From positions 106,193-170,192 of the forward strand of contig CAKOGP040002114.1 in the NCBI GenBank assembly GCA_933822405.4: a stretch of DNA of 64,000 bases, given 5' to 3'. Positions within the stretch are counted from its first letter, which is position 1; the number at the start of each line of letters is the position of its first letter. Under the pieces are notes generated by a model. The model was not told the origin of the DNA and did not search any database. It saw only the letters and a program-made list of their open reading frames with translations. A program made the position numbers and the translations under genes. Source of the stretch: Cylindrotheca closterium (lineage: Eukaryota > Bacillariophyta > Bacillariophyceae > Bacillariales > Bacillariaceae). Positions 1 to 8,725 of the stretch are shown here, piece after piece.

Positions 1-496
1 CATTCGTTTTTTATACATTCGTATTGTTCAACGTCAATTTACAGTATTTGAATTTGAAATTGAAATTGAAATTGGGACTGTTTTAGACTCCAAAAAATAG
101 GGACTGTTTCATACCCAATATTGAAAAAAGAAGAAGTGAAAAGTGAGAGTCAAAAGTCAAAAGTTCAAAAGTGACAAAAAATCAAACAGTCTGTCTGTCC
201 GTCTTCCAATGAAAGTCACTTGCCGATACGGTCTATTGGCAGCTTGCAAGTCATCTTCTGGCAACCAAGGTGATACGAACATACGAAGAATCATATCAGC
301 AATACCGTACCATAAACTGTAGCTGAAGGAATCATCACCATAGTCTCATCTCTGAAGTCTACTCTCAACTGAGACTTTACGATATTCAGGATATCATAGT
401 GATAGTGATAGAGATAGTGATAGTGCACGTGTACCGGTTGAAGAGAACTGAACACAACTGAACACAACTGAACACAACTGAACAAAGCGGAACAAG
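1..496. other. Upstream region of the first gene, with short simple repeats
   Basis: No convincing gene. It holds A/T-rich simple sequence: a GAAATT-type repeat near 52-74, a GTGATA/GAGATA repeat near 398-424, and four copies of the 10-mer AACTGAACAC (last one partial) at 446-485. The 10-mer repeat ends about 12 bases before the ATG at 497, so it probably lies in the 5' leader of that gene. An antisense ORF at 291-545 is low complexity and is not supported. Confidence 0.6.
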
Positions 497-3277
497 ATGG
501 ATGAAACCATAGAAGTCGTCCTCCAAAAGAAAAGTGTAGATTCAAATCTTGGGATTCAATTTGTCAACCGGAATGACTGTGTCGTTCTGCATTCGGCCAC
601 TTCTCCGGAAGCTCAGAAAGCGCTAAGTCCTCCCATACGGATTCACTCTGTCAACGGGGTCCAAGCGCATTCTGCCTTGCAAGTCGCAGCCATTATTCGA
701 GATGCACAGCCGGGAAAGGTGGAGATTGTAGTGGACAATATTCCTGAGATTTTATCCAACAATGTAAACAGCAAGGGATCAGCAACAGCAACAGCAACAG
801 CCAATGGCAGTAGTCAACAACAGCTCAACACAGCTTCCTCCAAGAGGTACATGATGAGATCACGCACGAAAAAGATGCTGTCATTAAAGAAAACAAATAC
901 CGGTTTGAAAGGCTTTTTCTCGAGTGGCTTGAAATCAGTTCGTCACATTGTTCGAGGGAAAAAAGATAAGAAACGAAGGTCTGCTTTTCTCAATAGAGAT
1001 GGAGTCGTCTCTTCGGATAGCCATCTTGAAAAGCACCCAGATAACCAGAAGTCAAGCGAGAATCCACCACTGTCGAAGCGAAGTAGTTTGGGGAGTCAAC
1101 AAAGTCCGAAAAGCAATGGAATGGAAGAATCACATGTTGCCTTGGAGGGATCGCAACTGGAGCAAGCTGCCCTTCCGGATAGTGAGACTGATGGCGTAGA
1201 TAATGACAAAGACGGTTCCATGATCTTCGATCGACCTAATTTTGGCGCTGGAGAAAGTCGACGGCGTTCCCTTCAGTATACCGACATGGGGCAATCCAAG
1301 GAATCACTTGGTTATGGCTACGAACCAATCGAACTTTCGACTTCTAGTGCAAGGAATCGAAGAGCTGGCTTCAGACCAATGCCGAGATCCTCATCAGCTC
1401 ACAGTTTTGGAACGAACAGTCTTAGACACTTACTGGAGGATCAGCGTGCCACCAGCAGCTTCGCGATGCGGGGGGCTTTGCCTCTACAAGCAATGCCTGG
1501 ATTGGCATCCATGGAGATGAAGGAATTCGTCAAGAGTCAACGGATCAAGGACTGGGTACGCCAATTCCGTCGCTCAGATCCTCGGTATCAAATTCATCAT
1601 TTCTTCAATGATGTAGCACAAGTTGGCACGAACAACATGGATGAGTTCAACCCAATACTTGTAAGTCCTTTGCTTCGGGCTTTCTATAAGGCATCTGTTT
1701 TCACAGTTTGGCGACCAACCAGCTTTGATGCCATTCGGCGAATGATGTTGCACGAAGGGGTTGGAAAAGGACTAGATATCAAAGGAAAATCAGCAAAAAA
1801 GGGAAAACTCTCCGGCTTTGTTCCATTTCTACAAATTCACAACGACGAGCACAAAAAGCAAATAAGAACACACCCAAAAGATGCAAGAATTCGAGTTTTT
1901 TTCAATCAACAGGCTTCGCGAGACTTGGTTGTGAAAAAGCTAAGAGAAGTCTGCAAAGAAATGATGGAGACCCTCCAGAAAGCTGAAGAGATCGTGCATA
2001 GTAGCGAGGAAGAAGAAATTGATGACGACATCATGGAGTGGGCCTTAGAGAAGCTCATCTGGGCCATGGCTGATCCTACTGTAAAGTGCTTCAATGAATA
2101 TGCGCCAAAGCAATTTGGAATCGATGTACCAGTTCGGTTGTTTTGGGAAGCCATAGTAGTTCGGCAGGACATTTCGAGAGAACCTGGTACCGAAAACGAC
2201 GTTGGCAGACCCTCCGAACCGAACTTCCAGAACATGAACAACCTGTCACTGAGGAAAGAACCAACCAATGGTGGACCAAAGACTGTTCTCATGCACTATG
2301 TCGATCCAAACGATAAGAATGTGAATCCTTTGAATCCCCTAGACTTTGTTATGGCGTATGAAGAAAACAATGGCGTCATGCCTGTTGTAAGTGATTTCGA
2401 TTGTTTCCTCATCGGAACGCGTGGAGTCGAATACCAGGACCCTCTACCAGAGGACCAGCTAAAGGTGCTACAGTGGTGTGTCAAACAAATTGAAGCTGTG
2501 CTTGAGAATGGAGAGCAGGATCAATCGTGGACCGGTACATGGCTAAACACACTAAAAACGGAAGCAGCAAAAGGATTTCACCCAGAAATTCCGCCGCTTG
2601 GATTTAGCGATCCAAAAACATACACGATAATGAAACATGCGATTCATCGCTTAAGAGAAGAAGGCTCAGTCCGCCATGGGGCAGAATGCTTTAACTTTTA
2701 CTTTCCTCAAGAGTTGGATGATCATTTCTTGGTCATCTCCGACAACCTACCAGGGACCACCCTTCCATGGAAATATGTTGATCCGAAAGGTCTACAAGAT
2801 ATTCTAAAATCAAAAATTGATGAAGGTTATGCCTTTCCGTTGAACCCCAAATGGGTTCTCTGTGATAATGGATGGAAGAGCGTTTATGACAGTTTAATGA
2901 GCAGTCAAAAAGCAAATGTTCAAGATGCGCTCGCAATGTGGTATCCCCCTGAATCTGGGATCCGTGAGAAAATCGAGTCAATACACCAGCATTACCCAAG
3001 TGGGTTCAATCCAACTCACTCAAAGATGGTCAATGCCGACCACGACGGTACAGCAGCCATGGATCTTGCCGAACAAGAGTTGCGGTACTACCTTACATTT
3101 CAACGTGCAAAACGGAAACTTCGTGGAATGCTAATTTGGAAACGTATACTGGATGAGCATAGACACGAAGCCAAGCTTAAAAGAGAGGCGCGAGAGATCG
3201 CAGCATTGAGCGGCGAAGGGGAAACAACGGATGGATCAATAGGCGTTGAAGACGAAAAGCCAACAATAGAGTCCTAA
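497..3277 (+). CDS. PDZ-domain protein with class II (ExoY/edema-factor-like) nucleotidyl cyclase signature
   Basis: Single-exon protein of 926 aa. Residues 1-85 resemble a PDZ domain (GIQFVNR, a central IRIHSVNG strand, VEIVV). Residues 90-370 are a basic and Ser-rich linker. From about residue 350 the motif order matches the calmodulin- or actin-activated bacterial nucleotidyl cyclases (Pfam Anthrax_toxA, class II): K424 and K431 in GKGLDIKGKS followed by GFVPF; an Asp pair D633/D635 in SDFDCFLIG, the metal-ligand position; and H727, E730, N733 in HGAECFN, the His-x5-Asn pair near the nucleotide. The histidine that lies between the two lysines in the bacterial enzymes is K429 here, so activity is uncertain. 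The C-terminus is charged and helical. No signal peptide, so cytosolic. Seen: motifs and their order. Inferred: a cyclase or cyclase-derived fold. The alternative is a diatom-specific protein of unknown role. Confidence 0.7.
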   Translation: MDETIEVVLQKKSVDSNLGIQFVNRNDCVVLHSATSPEAQKALSPPIRIHSVNGVQAHSALQVAAIIRDAQPGKVEIVVDNIPEILSNNVNSKGSATATATANGSSQQQLNTASSKRYMMRSRTKKMLSLKKTNTGLKGFFSSGLKSVRHIVRGKKDKKRRSAFLNRDGVVSSDSHLEKHPDNQKSSENPPLSKRSSLGSQQSPKSNGMEESHVALEGSQLEQAALPDSETDGVDNDKDGSMIFDRPNFGAGESRRRSLQYTDMGQSKESLGYGYEPIELSTSSARNRRAGFRPMPRSSSAHSFGTNSLRHLLEDQRATSSFAMRGALPLQAMPGLASMEMKEFVKSQRIKDWVRQFRRSDPRYQIHHFFNDVAQVGTNNMDEFNPILVSPLLRAFYKASVFTVWRPTSFDAIRRMMLHEGVGKGLDIKGKSAKKGKLSGFVPFLQIHNDEHKKQIRTHPKDARIRVFFNQQASRDLVVKKLREVCKEMMETLQKAEEIVHSSEEEEIDDDIMEWALEKLIWAMADPTVKCFNEYAPKQFGIDVPVRLFWEAIVVRQDISREPGTENDVGRPSEPNFQNMNNLSLRKEPTNGGPKTVLMHYVDPNDKNVNPLNPLDFVMAYEENNGVMPVVSDFDCFLIGTRGVEYQDPLPEDQLKVLQWCVKQIEAVLENGEQDQSWTGTWLNTLKTEAAKGFHPEIPPLGFSDPKTYTIMKHAIHRLREEGSVRHGAECFNFYFPQELDDHFLVISDNLPGTTLPWKYVDPKGLQDILKSKIDEGYAFPLNPKWVLCDNGWKSVYDSLMSSQKANVQDALAMWYPPESGIREKIESIHQHYPSGFNPTHSKMVNADHDGTAAMDLAEQELRYYLTFQRAKRKLRGMLIWKRILDEHRHEAKLKREAREIAALSGEGETTDGSIGVEDEKPTIES

Positions 3278-3450
3278 CTGGTGGTGTCTCTGATAGTAAT
3301 GATGAGTGTAAAGAAAACTAGGAATGTGCTGCACTCGAAATATTTGAATAGCTTTCCTTTGGAAGCCGCCCATAGCCGGGCTTTAAAATGGGTTCGTTAA
3401 CGACGTTTGCAGCATCACCAGGATAAGCTTCAAATTGCAAATGTGATCAA

Positions 3451-4416
3451 TCAACTATCAATTTCCGTCGTGGGTGGTTTGCTATCCAGAAATTGGTCCA
3501 GCTGCTTGGCGCGTTGAACGAGCCGATCGTAGCTGTCCGAGTCGGACCATTCTTTTAGAGCCTTGACTCGTTTGACGGGGAGGGGGTGTGTCCTGGGTTC
3601 TCTTCGAATTGAATTTCTTATCAGTGGGTTTGCATCTTTCAGCAGTTCCTCGTAAGCATCAGATTGTGCAGCAAAACTGTCAGTATTCAAATCAGGAATA
3701 GCAGCACCAGCATACAACTTGACCATTGCCGCATTCACCACATTAACGTCCTGACAGACTAACAATGCAGCTCGATCACAGCTATACTCTGCTGAAAGGC
3801 GCCAATCTTGCGTGAGTTTCTTGCTCGATAAGAACGGAAAGACAGTGGACGCCGCTGAACCCAGGGTGAGATATAGGGAGTGTTCACACTTGAGGTGTCC
3901 CAGTTCGTGGCCAATGATAGCCTGCAGCTCCGCATCCGAACAAAGCTCAAGCAGGGCTGAAGTGAGGACCACAATTGGCTTCTTCGACACTCCGTCTTTG
4001 TCTTTGGTTATAGTTGCAAGAGTGTAGGCGTTCGCAGTCGAACTTGATTGAATGTAGACTTCAGGTTCTGGCAATGCCAATATTTTGCAAGCTTCCACCA
4101 TCAACCCCTGTATGGTTGGCAGTTGCTCGTCAGAAACCTTAATCGACGAGGACAATAGTTGTAAGCGCAGTCCTTCTTCCACAATTCCAAGTGCTTTACG
4201 GACGGCACCGCTGGAAACTTCATGCAGTGGGCTCGCCTTGAAAGCAGTCGCCAGTTGAAAATCCAATGGATGTCGAAACGAATCACCCAAACCCTTCCAA
4301 TAGACTCGCCCGCTTTGTTCATTTGTGTTCAAGCTCAAAGCATCTGCCAGAGGTACTGTTGCAAAGACGAGGGAAACAACTAGGATTGAGGCAAAAAGGA
4401 ACAAATGGGATGGCAT
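3451..4416 (-). CDS. M48-family zinc metallopeptidase with signal peptide
   Basis: 321 aa, starting at an ATG followed by a clear hydrophobic signal (MPSHLFLFASILVVSLVFATV...ADA). The zinc site is HELGH at residues 170-174, with the downstream glutamate ligand E210 in SAEYSCDRAALL, the layout of the M48 (Ste24/HtpX/Oma1-like) peptidases. The preceding FRHPLDFQLATAF and SSTANAYTL segments look like the plant M48 branch typified by Arabidopsis At3g27110, whose members are plastid proteins. There is no aromatic residue at the signal cut, so plastid import is less certain here; an endomembrane or periplastid site is possible. It converges with the cyclase-like gene, with 173 bp between the stops. 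Confidence 0.85.
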   Translation of the reverse strand: MPSHLFLFASILVVSLVFATVPLADALSLNTNEQSGRVYWKGLGDSFRHPLDFQLATAFKASPLHEVSSGAVRKALGIVEEGLRLQLLSSSIKVSDEQLPTIQGLMVEACKILALPEPEVYIQSSSTANAYTLATITKDKDGVSKKPIVVLTSALLELCSDAELQAIIGHELGHLKCEHSLYLTLGSAASTVFPFLSSKKLTQDWRLSAEYSCDRAALLVCQDVNVVNAAMVKLYAGAAIPDLNTDSFAAQSDAYEELLKDANPLIRNSIRREPRTHPLPVKRVKALKEWSDSDSYDRLVQRAKQLDQFLDSKPPTTEIDS

Positions 4417-4990
4417 TTTCAGGTTGTATGTATTAATATTCTGCCTATCAATATTAATGGTTCTGTTGTCCCACCTCGGCCCTTCAACCCTCCTTGAACT
4501 CGAGGTCTCATGATGAGAATGACAGTTATTACTGACTCATCGCAAATGCATAATATATAGAGGAAAGAAGTGACTCGGGACTCAATGCCGGAACAAAATT
4601 ATTTTATTCATGAACGAATGAATGAATGAATGAATCTGATCAAGACTTTGAAAAACCTCAACCTCAACCTCAACCTCTTGACACTCACACTCAAGCAATA
4701 TACACACGCAAGGCCTCCAAATCTACAATCGATTCATCAGAGGTCTGCTAGCAGCATCTTCGCTACATCAATTTTCAAATGCACATGTTAAAAGCTTACA
4801 TGTGCTTATAAGCTACAATTAATGTAGTCAATTTGTGGTGAGTTCTTGTGTTGTTTCTTGCGCTCGTCGAGTTTTATTCGATAGCTGCATTCTCAACTCC
4901 TTCCAAATCATAGCCCTTCCGGTAAGCCTTCTATCATTCTGGTGGTCACTTTGTAGCGTGCAGTTTGAATTCGCTGCAAAAATCAGTGCT
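4417..4990. other. Intergenic region with simple repeats
   Basis: No gene seen. Contains (GAAT)n near 4614-4636 and a (CTCAAC)n run near 4655-4678. The small ORFs here are random-looking. It probably contains the M48 gene's promoter next to 4416 and the 3' region of the Cys-rich membrane-protein gene. Confidence 0.5.
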
Positions 4991-5722
4991 CTACACAACT
5001 TGCGAGCGTCGGTCGACAACGATTTGCTTTACCGCCACGGAATGCGACCCCTTTTGGGAATCAACCCCATCCGACCTAACACCGTCTTCCATTTGCTCAT
5101 ATTTCGATTGCGACGAAACGCTTTCATCGTCATTCGAAATGACCCGAACTCGTAATGACAAGATCCTCTTGATCAATATCAATACTGCCAAGAATCCCAG
5201 GGCTGTCCCAACCGTTGGCCCGACATGCTCTTCAACTCCAGTCTCCTCAGGACAGCATTTGGTCCGATATAACTGTTGTTTTGCATCACATAAATCTGGC
5301 TGGGAAGCTTGTTTGATTAATGAGAGTTCCAAGTGAACGTCGCCGCAGGTTTTGCTATTTGAATTATCGTTGAGATGTTTGTTCAAGTTTTCGGGCGTAG
5401 CGTTGTTCTCACAGAGTGGGCATGCACCACTGCCATATATTGGGCTATTGAAAAAGTCCCTAATTTGATTCTTTCTACTACTATATCGCTTCAGGTTTCT
5501 CGACATGGTGTTGCTCAGCCAAATGTTCCGAAAGCTATTTGCAAGTTCTTCATTTCTTTTATTGGCAGCGTGGAAATCTAATGGGTTGGTCGGTCGGCCG
5601 GCGCGAACGTTGTTGTTCTGCCGACCAACGGCATATATGCGGGCTGACTTGGCGTTCACTTTGAACTTTTTGATTTTTATATTATGAGTATTATACTCTT
5701 TCTTTAAAAAATAGGTGGACAT
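4991..5722 (-). CDS. Cys-rich ectodomain plus single TM protein, probably 5'-incomplete
   Basis: ORF of 243 aa. Cysteines C101, C104, C126, C145, C156 and C157 (CPLC ... TCGD ... LC ... KCCP) form a pattern I recognise from many diatom surface proteins, where it sits just outside the membrane. A transmembrane helix follows at about 169-188 (VGTALGFLAVLILIKRIL), then an acidic/Ser tail of about 50 residues. The first 35-70 residues are rich in Lys and Asn, look non-coding, and contain no signal peptide, so the real start is either M73 or an upstream exon not recognised here. It is probably a type I plasma-membrane protein; function unknown. Confidence 0.5.
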   Translation of the reverse strand: MSTYFLKKEYNTHNIKIKKFKVNAKSARIYAVGRQNNNVRAGRPTNPLDFHAANKRNEELANSFRNIWLSNTMSRNLKRYSSRKNQIRDFFNSPIYGSGACPLCENNATPENLNKHLNDNSNSKTCGDVHLELSLIKQASQPDLCDAKQQLYRTKCCPEETGVEEHVGPTVGTALGFLAVLILIKRILSLRVRVISNDDESVSSQSKYEQMEDGVRSDGVDSQKGSHSVAVKQIVVDRRSQVV

Positions 5723-5768
5723 CTATTACCCATAACTTTCAATAGGCAATGAACTCAACGCAATAAAC

Positions 5769-6278
5769 TCAATGGTATACAATTGAACAAAGCACTGGAT
5801 GGAAAATGTGACAAAATATTGTCGCGATAGTCCAAGCGACAGAAATGGAACCAGCCACTTCTTCCTCCTCAGTCGGACCGGAATTTTCTGCAACGAATCT
5901 GGATACACGTGCAATACTTGCGATTCCAATTAACGTCACGGCACTTCTATACTTCCACTTCATGACATCTTGGAGCCTTGAATTCTCCCCAAACGTGGAC
6001 TGACTCGGAGTGGCGGATACAGTACGCAAAATCAGATATACGTTCACCAGGTACACTAGTATGTACCGGTAAAAGCCACATATCTGAATGGAAATCGTGG
6101 TAATCATAAGCAAAATGCTCGATTGCGATGAAGAAACTCTTCTTTTCAATTTTGACTGGTGAAAGCTGTGGGTGTCAAACATGATGAGACTAGCAAGGTA
6201 AAAAGAGTCCAGCACTAGTACTACTAGGCAGGTGGCTTCTGCTGGCACATTATAAAAATGCAACATCCCATGGAACAA
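5769..6278 (-). CDS. Uncertain multi-pass membrane ORF
   Basis: 169-aa ORF with four hydrophobic stretches (around residues 15-35, 55-85, 110-125 and 148-166) separated by short charged loops, including a GPTEEEEVAG turn. No family recognised. It lies 46 bp upstream of the Cys-rich ORF on the same strand and could be its 5' exon, an independent small membrane protein, or chance. It contains one of the TACCGGTA palindromes (6064-6071), otherwise mostly intergenic here, which weakens the coding case. Confidence 0.25.
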   Translation of the reverse strand: MFHGMLHFYNVPAEATCLVVLVLDSFYLASLIMFDTHSFHQSKLKRRVSSSQSSILLMITTISIQICGFYRYILVYLVNVYLILRTVSATPSQSTFGENSRLQDVMKWKYRSAVTLIGIASIARVSRFVAENSGPTEEEEVAGSISVAWTIATIFCHIFHPVLCSIVYH

Positions 6279-6587
6279 GCGACCAAATCAATTGACGCTG
6301 GTCTCTAGTCCTAGCTGGCTGAACGTCATATCATACAGTAAGGCATTCGAAGTAATAGGTATTATATAACCATATTTGAAGTACGCGGTACAGTAATACT
6401 ACAGTACCCGTACAGGAGGTAGGACAAGGATTTTAGTCAATGGGGTCAACCATTAGAAACGAGCGCATGACGGACCGTGTGATCACATGATTTTGGATTG
6501 CGAAGACCTTCAACATCACGCAAGAACCAACGATTTTCATCTTCAAACATCAGACATCAACACAAATACTCATGTGCGATAATCGTA
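6279..6587. other. 5' region of the NRAMP gene
   Basis: About 310 bp between the doubtful minus-strand ORF and the NRAMP start codon. A reading frame is open from 6498 but begins with TTG; the first in-frame ATG is at 6588. Several short AGTACAG/TACTGTA-like palindromic pieces lie near 6390-6412. No other signal seen. Confidence 0.5.
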
Positions 6588-8297
6588 ATGAACAACAATA
6601 TCAGCAATAGCAGTCAATCAAAATCAAAAGAAGATGAAGAAGTGACAATCGACTTTTCACCAGAGGAAGCCCCTTCGTCGTCGCTTTGGACTCCCTCAGG
6701 CAATTTTCTGAAGGACTTCATTCACTTCAGCGGGCCTGGGTGGCTGGTAAGCATTGCGTACGTCGACCCCGGAAATTACCAAGCCGATATTCAAGCGGGA
6801 GCTACCACCCGATACAACCTTCTTTTCACACTCTTTTGGACCTCGCTTTTGTCAATATACGTTCAAGTACTTTGCGTCAGATTGGCGTTGTATGGGAAGC
6901 TCAATTTAGCTGAAGCACAAGCAAAATACAGCGCCAAGACCAACGCATGGTTAAGATACTTTGAATGGTTCATCGCAGAGTTCAGTACCATAATCACAGA
7001 TTTACCGGGTATTGTAGGCTTTGCAATTGCTGCGAGGTTTTTCTTTGACGTCCCTTACATTGTCGGACTGCTCTTCAGTCTTCTCACAACAATGGTGTTC
7101 CTTTCAACGCTCAACTCTGGGTTCAAGATATTGGAGGGAATCATTTGCATCTTTGTTGGGATTATGTCAATTGCAATATTCACGGAAATGGCTACTGTTC
7201 AACCTAGTGGGTCAGATATAATGAGGGGGTGGATGCTTGGATTTTTGGAAGTAAAACAAGATGATATCTTCAGCATAGCTGGAATCATCGGGGCTGGTAA
7301 GTGGAAGAAATATTGTTTTCTATTTGTCTACTTTATATCGGATAATTAACGTTTCAAAACCAGTCGTAATGCCACACAACTTGTATCTACATTCGGGGGA
7401 TTTGAAATCACGGTCGTTCGCAATTAAGCAATCGCCGGATGTGATTGACAAGGCCGCCTTCTATTGCTCTATTGAGCCAATTGCTCCTATTTTGATTTCA
7501 TTTTTCATCAATTTGGCGGTTGTAGCTGTAGCCGCTGAAACAGTGTATGGTTCAGATGACGCAAGCAAAGTCGGGTTAACTGACTTTTGCAACTACTTTC
7601 AGAGTCTTCCAAATGGTTGCTTTCTATGGGCTGTTGCTCTCTTGGCAGCAGGACAGAGTGGTGCTATCACAACTACGTACACTGGACAGTACGTCATGGA
7701 TGGGTTTCTCAACCTCCAAATACCGCTTGCCTTAAGGGCAATCATTACACGCTTGGTTGCCATTACTCCAAGTATCCTTGTGTGTCTGTTGGTTCCTGAT
7801 AAACTGAACGAACTCGTAAATGTCGTCAACGCACTATTGGTAAGCATGCTTGTCGCATTGTAAGAATCGAAAGATAGCTAGATCATTCTTCTCACTTCAC
7901 ATCACTTTCTTTCATTCCATAGGGATTCCTTCTCCCCTTCGCCTTCACACCTCTGGTGAAGTACAATTGTGAAGAAAGGGTCATGGGCAAAGGCAATGCG
8001 TCGAAAGGGTTCGAAAAGGCGTTGCTCTACATGTTTGCTCTATTGGTGTGGGCTATCAATGCTGTCACTTTGTCAATACCTGGAGGTGGTTTCTTTGGCG
8101 AAGTTGTGCCGAATATGGAAATGTCAATCAGCAAAGCACTGCTGATTGCGTTGCAAATGTTCTTGCAAATAGGTTATGCATGGTGGAACTTCAAAACGCT
8201 GTTTGAAAATTTGGATAAAACAGATGATGTTGAGGAAATGGATGCAAGCAGCCAAGAGCTGGTGCCCATGGGGCGTGAACAGGGCGAGTTAACGTAG
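6588..8297 (+). CDS. NRAMP-family divalent metal transporter
   Basis: Three exons, 6588-7296, 7364-7839 and 7923-8297, joined by GT-AG introns of 67 and 83 nt; 519 aa. Start chosen at the first in-frame ATG. The two hallmark metal-binding motifs are present: DPGN in TM1 (SIAYVDPGNYQADIQAGA) and MPHN in TM6 (VVMPHNLYLHS), the latter formed across the first splice junction. Further family features are the ATD-like ITDLPGIVGFAIA in TM3 and a glycine/alanine-rich TM8 segment (AAGQSGAITTTYTGQYVM). About 11-12 membrane helices, with a short acidic/Ser N-tail. NRAMPs are proton-coupled Mn/Fe importers at the plasma membrane or vacuole; in a diatom, iron or manganese supply is likely. The exact metal cannot be read from sequence. 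Confidence 0.95.
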
Positions 8298-8725
8298 AAA
8301 TTCAATAAGTCTGTTTGCGCTTTGTTTCTACAGTATATAGTATATAGTGCATGCAGATAGCATGGTACTCAAAAGGTCGTGTATTAATATATGGATGTCG
8401 GCATGGGGTGCTGCATGCTCTACTGCTTGTGCGCATAGCAGATGGCAGTGGTTTGGATGGAGTCAATGGCATAGCAACAGCATTTACATTGAATAAAAGT
8501 CTGGTTTCAGTTTTGTTTGAATGCTACACGGCCCGTGGTGATCACATCAACACCAACTATTCATCTGCTCAAGTCATTCTAGTCTCTCCAGGCGAAAGGC
8601 GAGGATATTCATTGTTTACAGAGTCCTACGTTGATGGCTTCCTCAAAAGCAGAACCCCAACATGTCATCCTTGGCGTGATGCAGCCAAAGACCATAGCGA
8701 TTGCAAAAGGTTCTATTCGCAGTTT
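8298..8725. other. Convergent 3' intergenic region
   Basis: Between the NRAMP stop and the stop of the five-TM protein. Holds TATAGTATATAG near 8335-8347. A plus-strand ORF at 8351-8731 has no recognisable composition or domain and was not called. Confidence 0.5.

Noticed and set aside
7297..7363. Reading through the NRAMP first intron as coding sequence
   Set aside because: The frame ends at a stop and the MPHN motif appears only after splicing.
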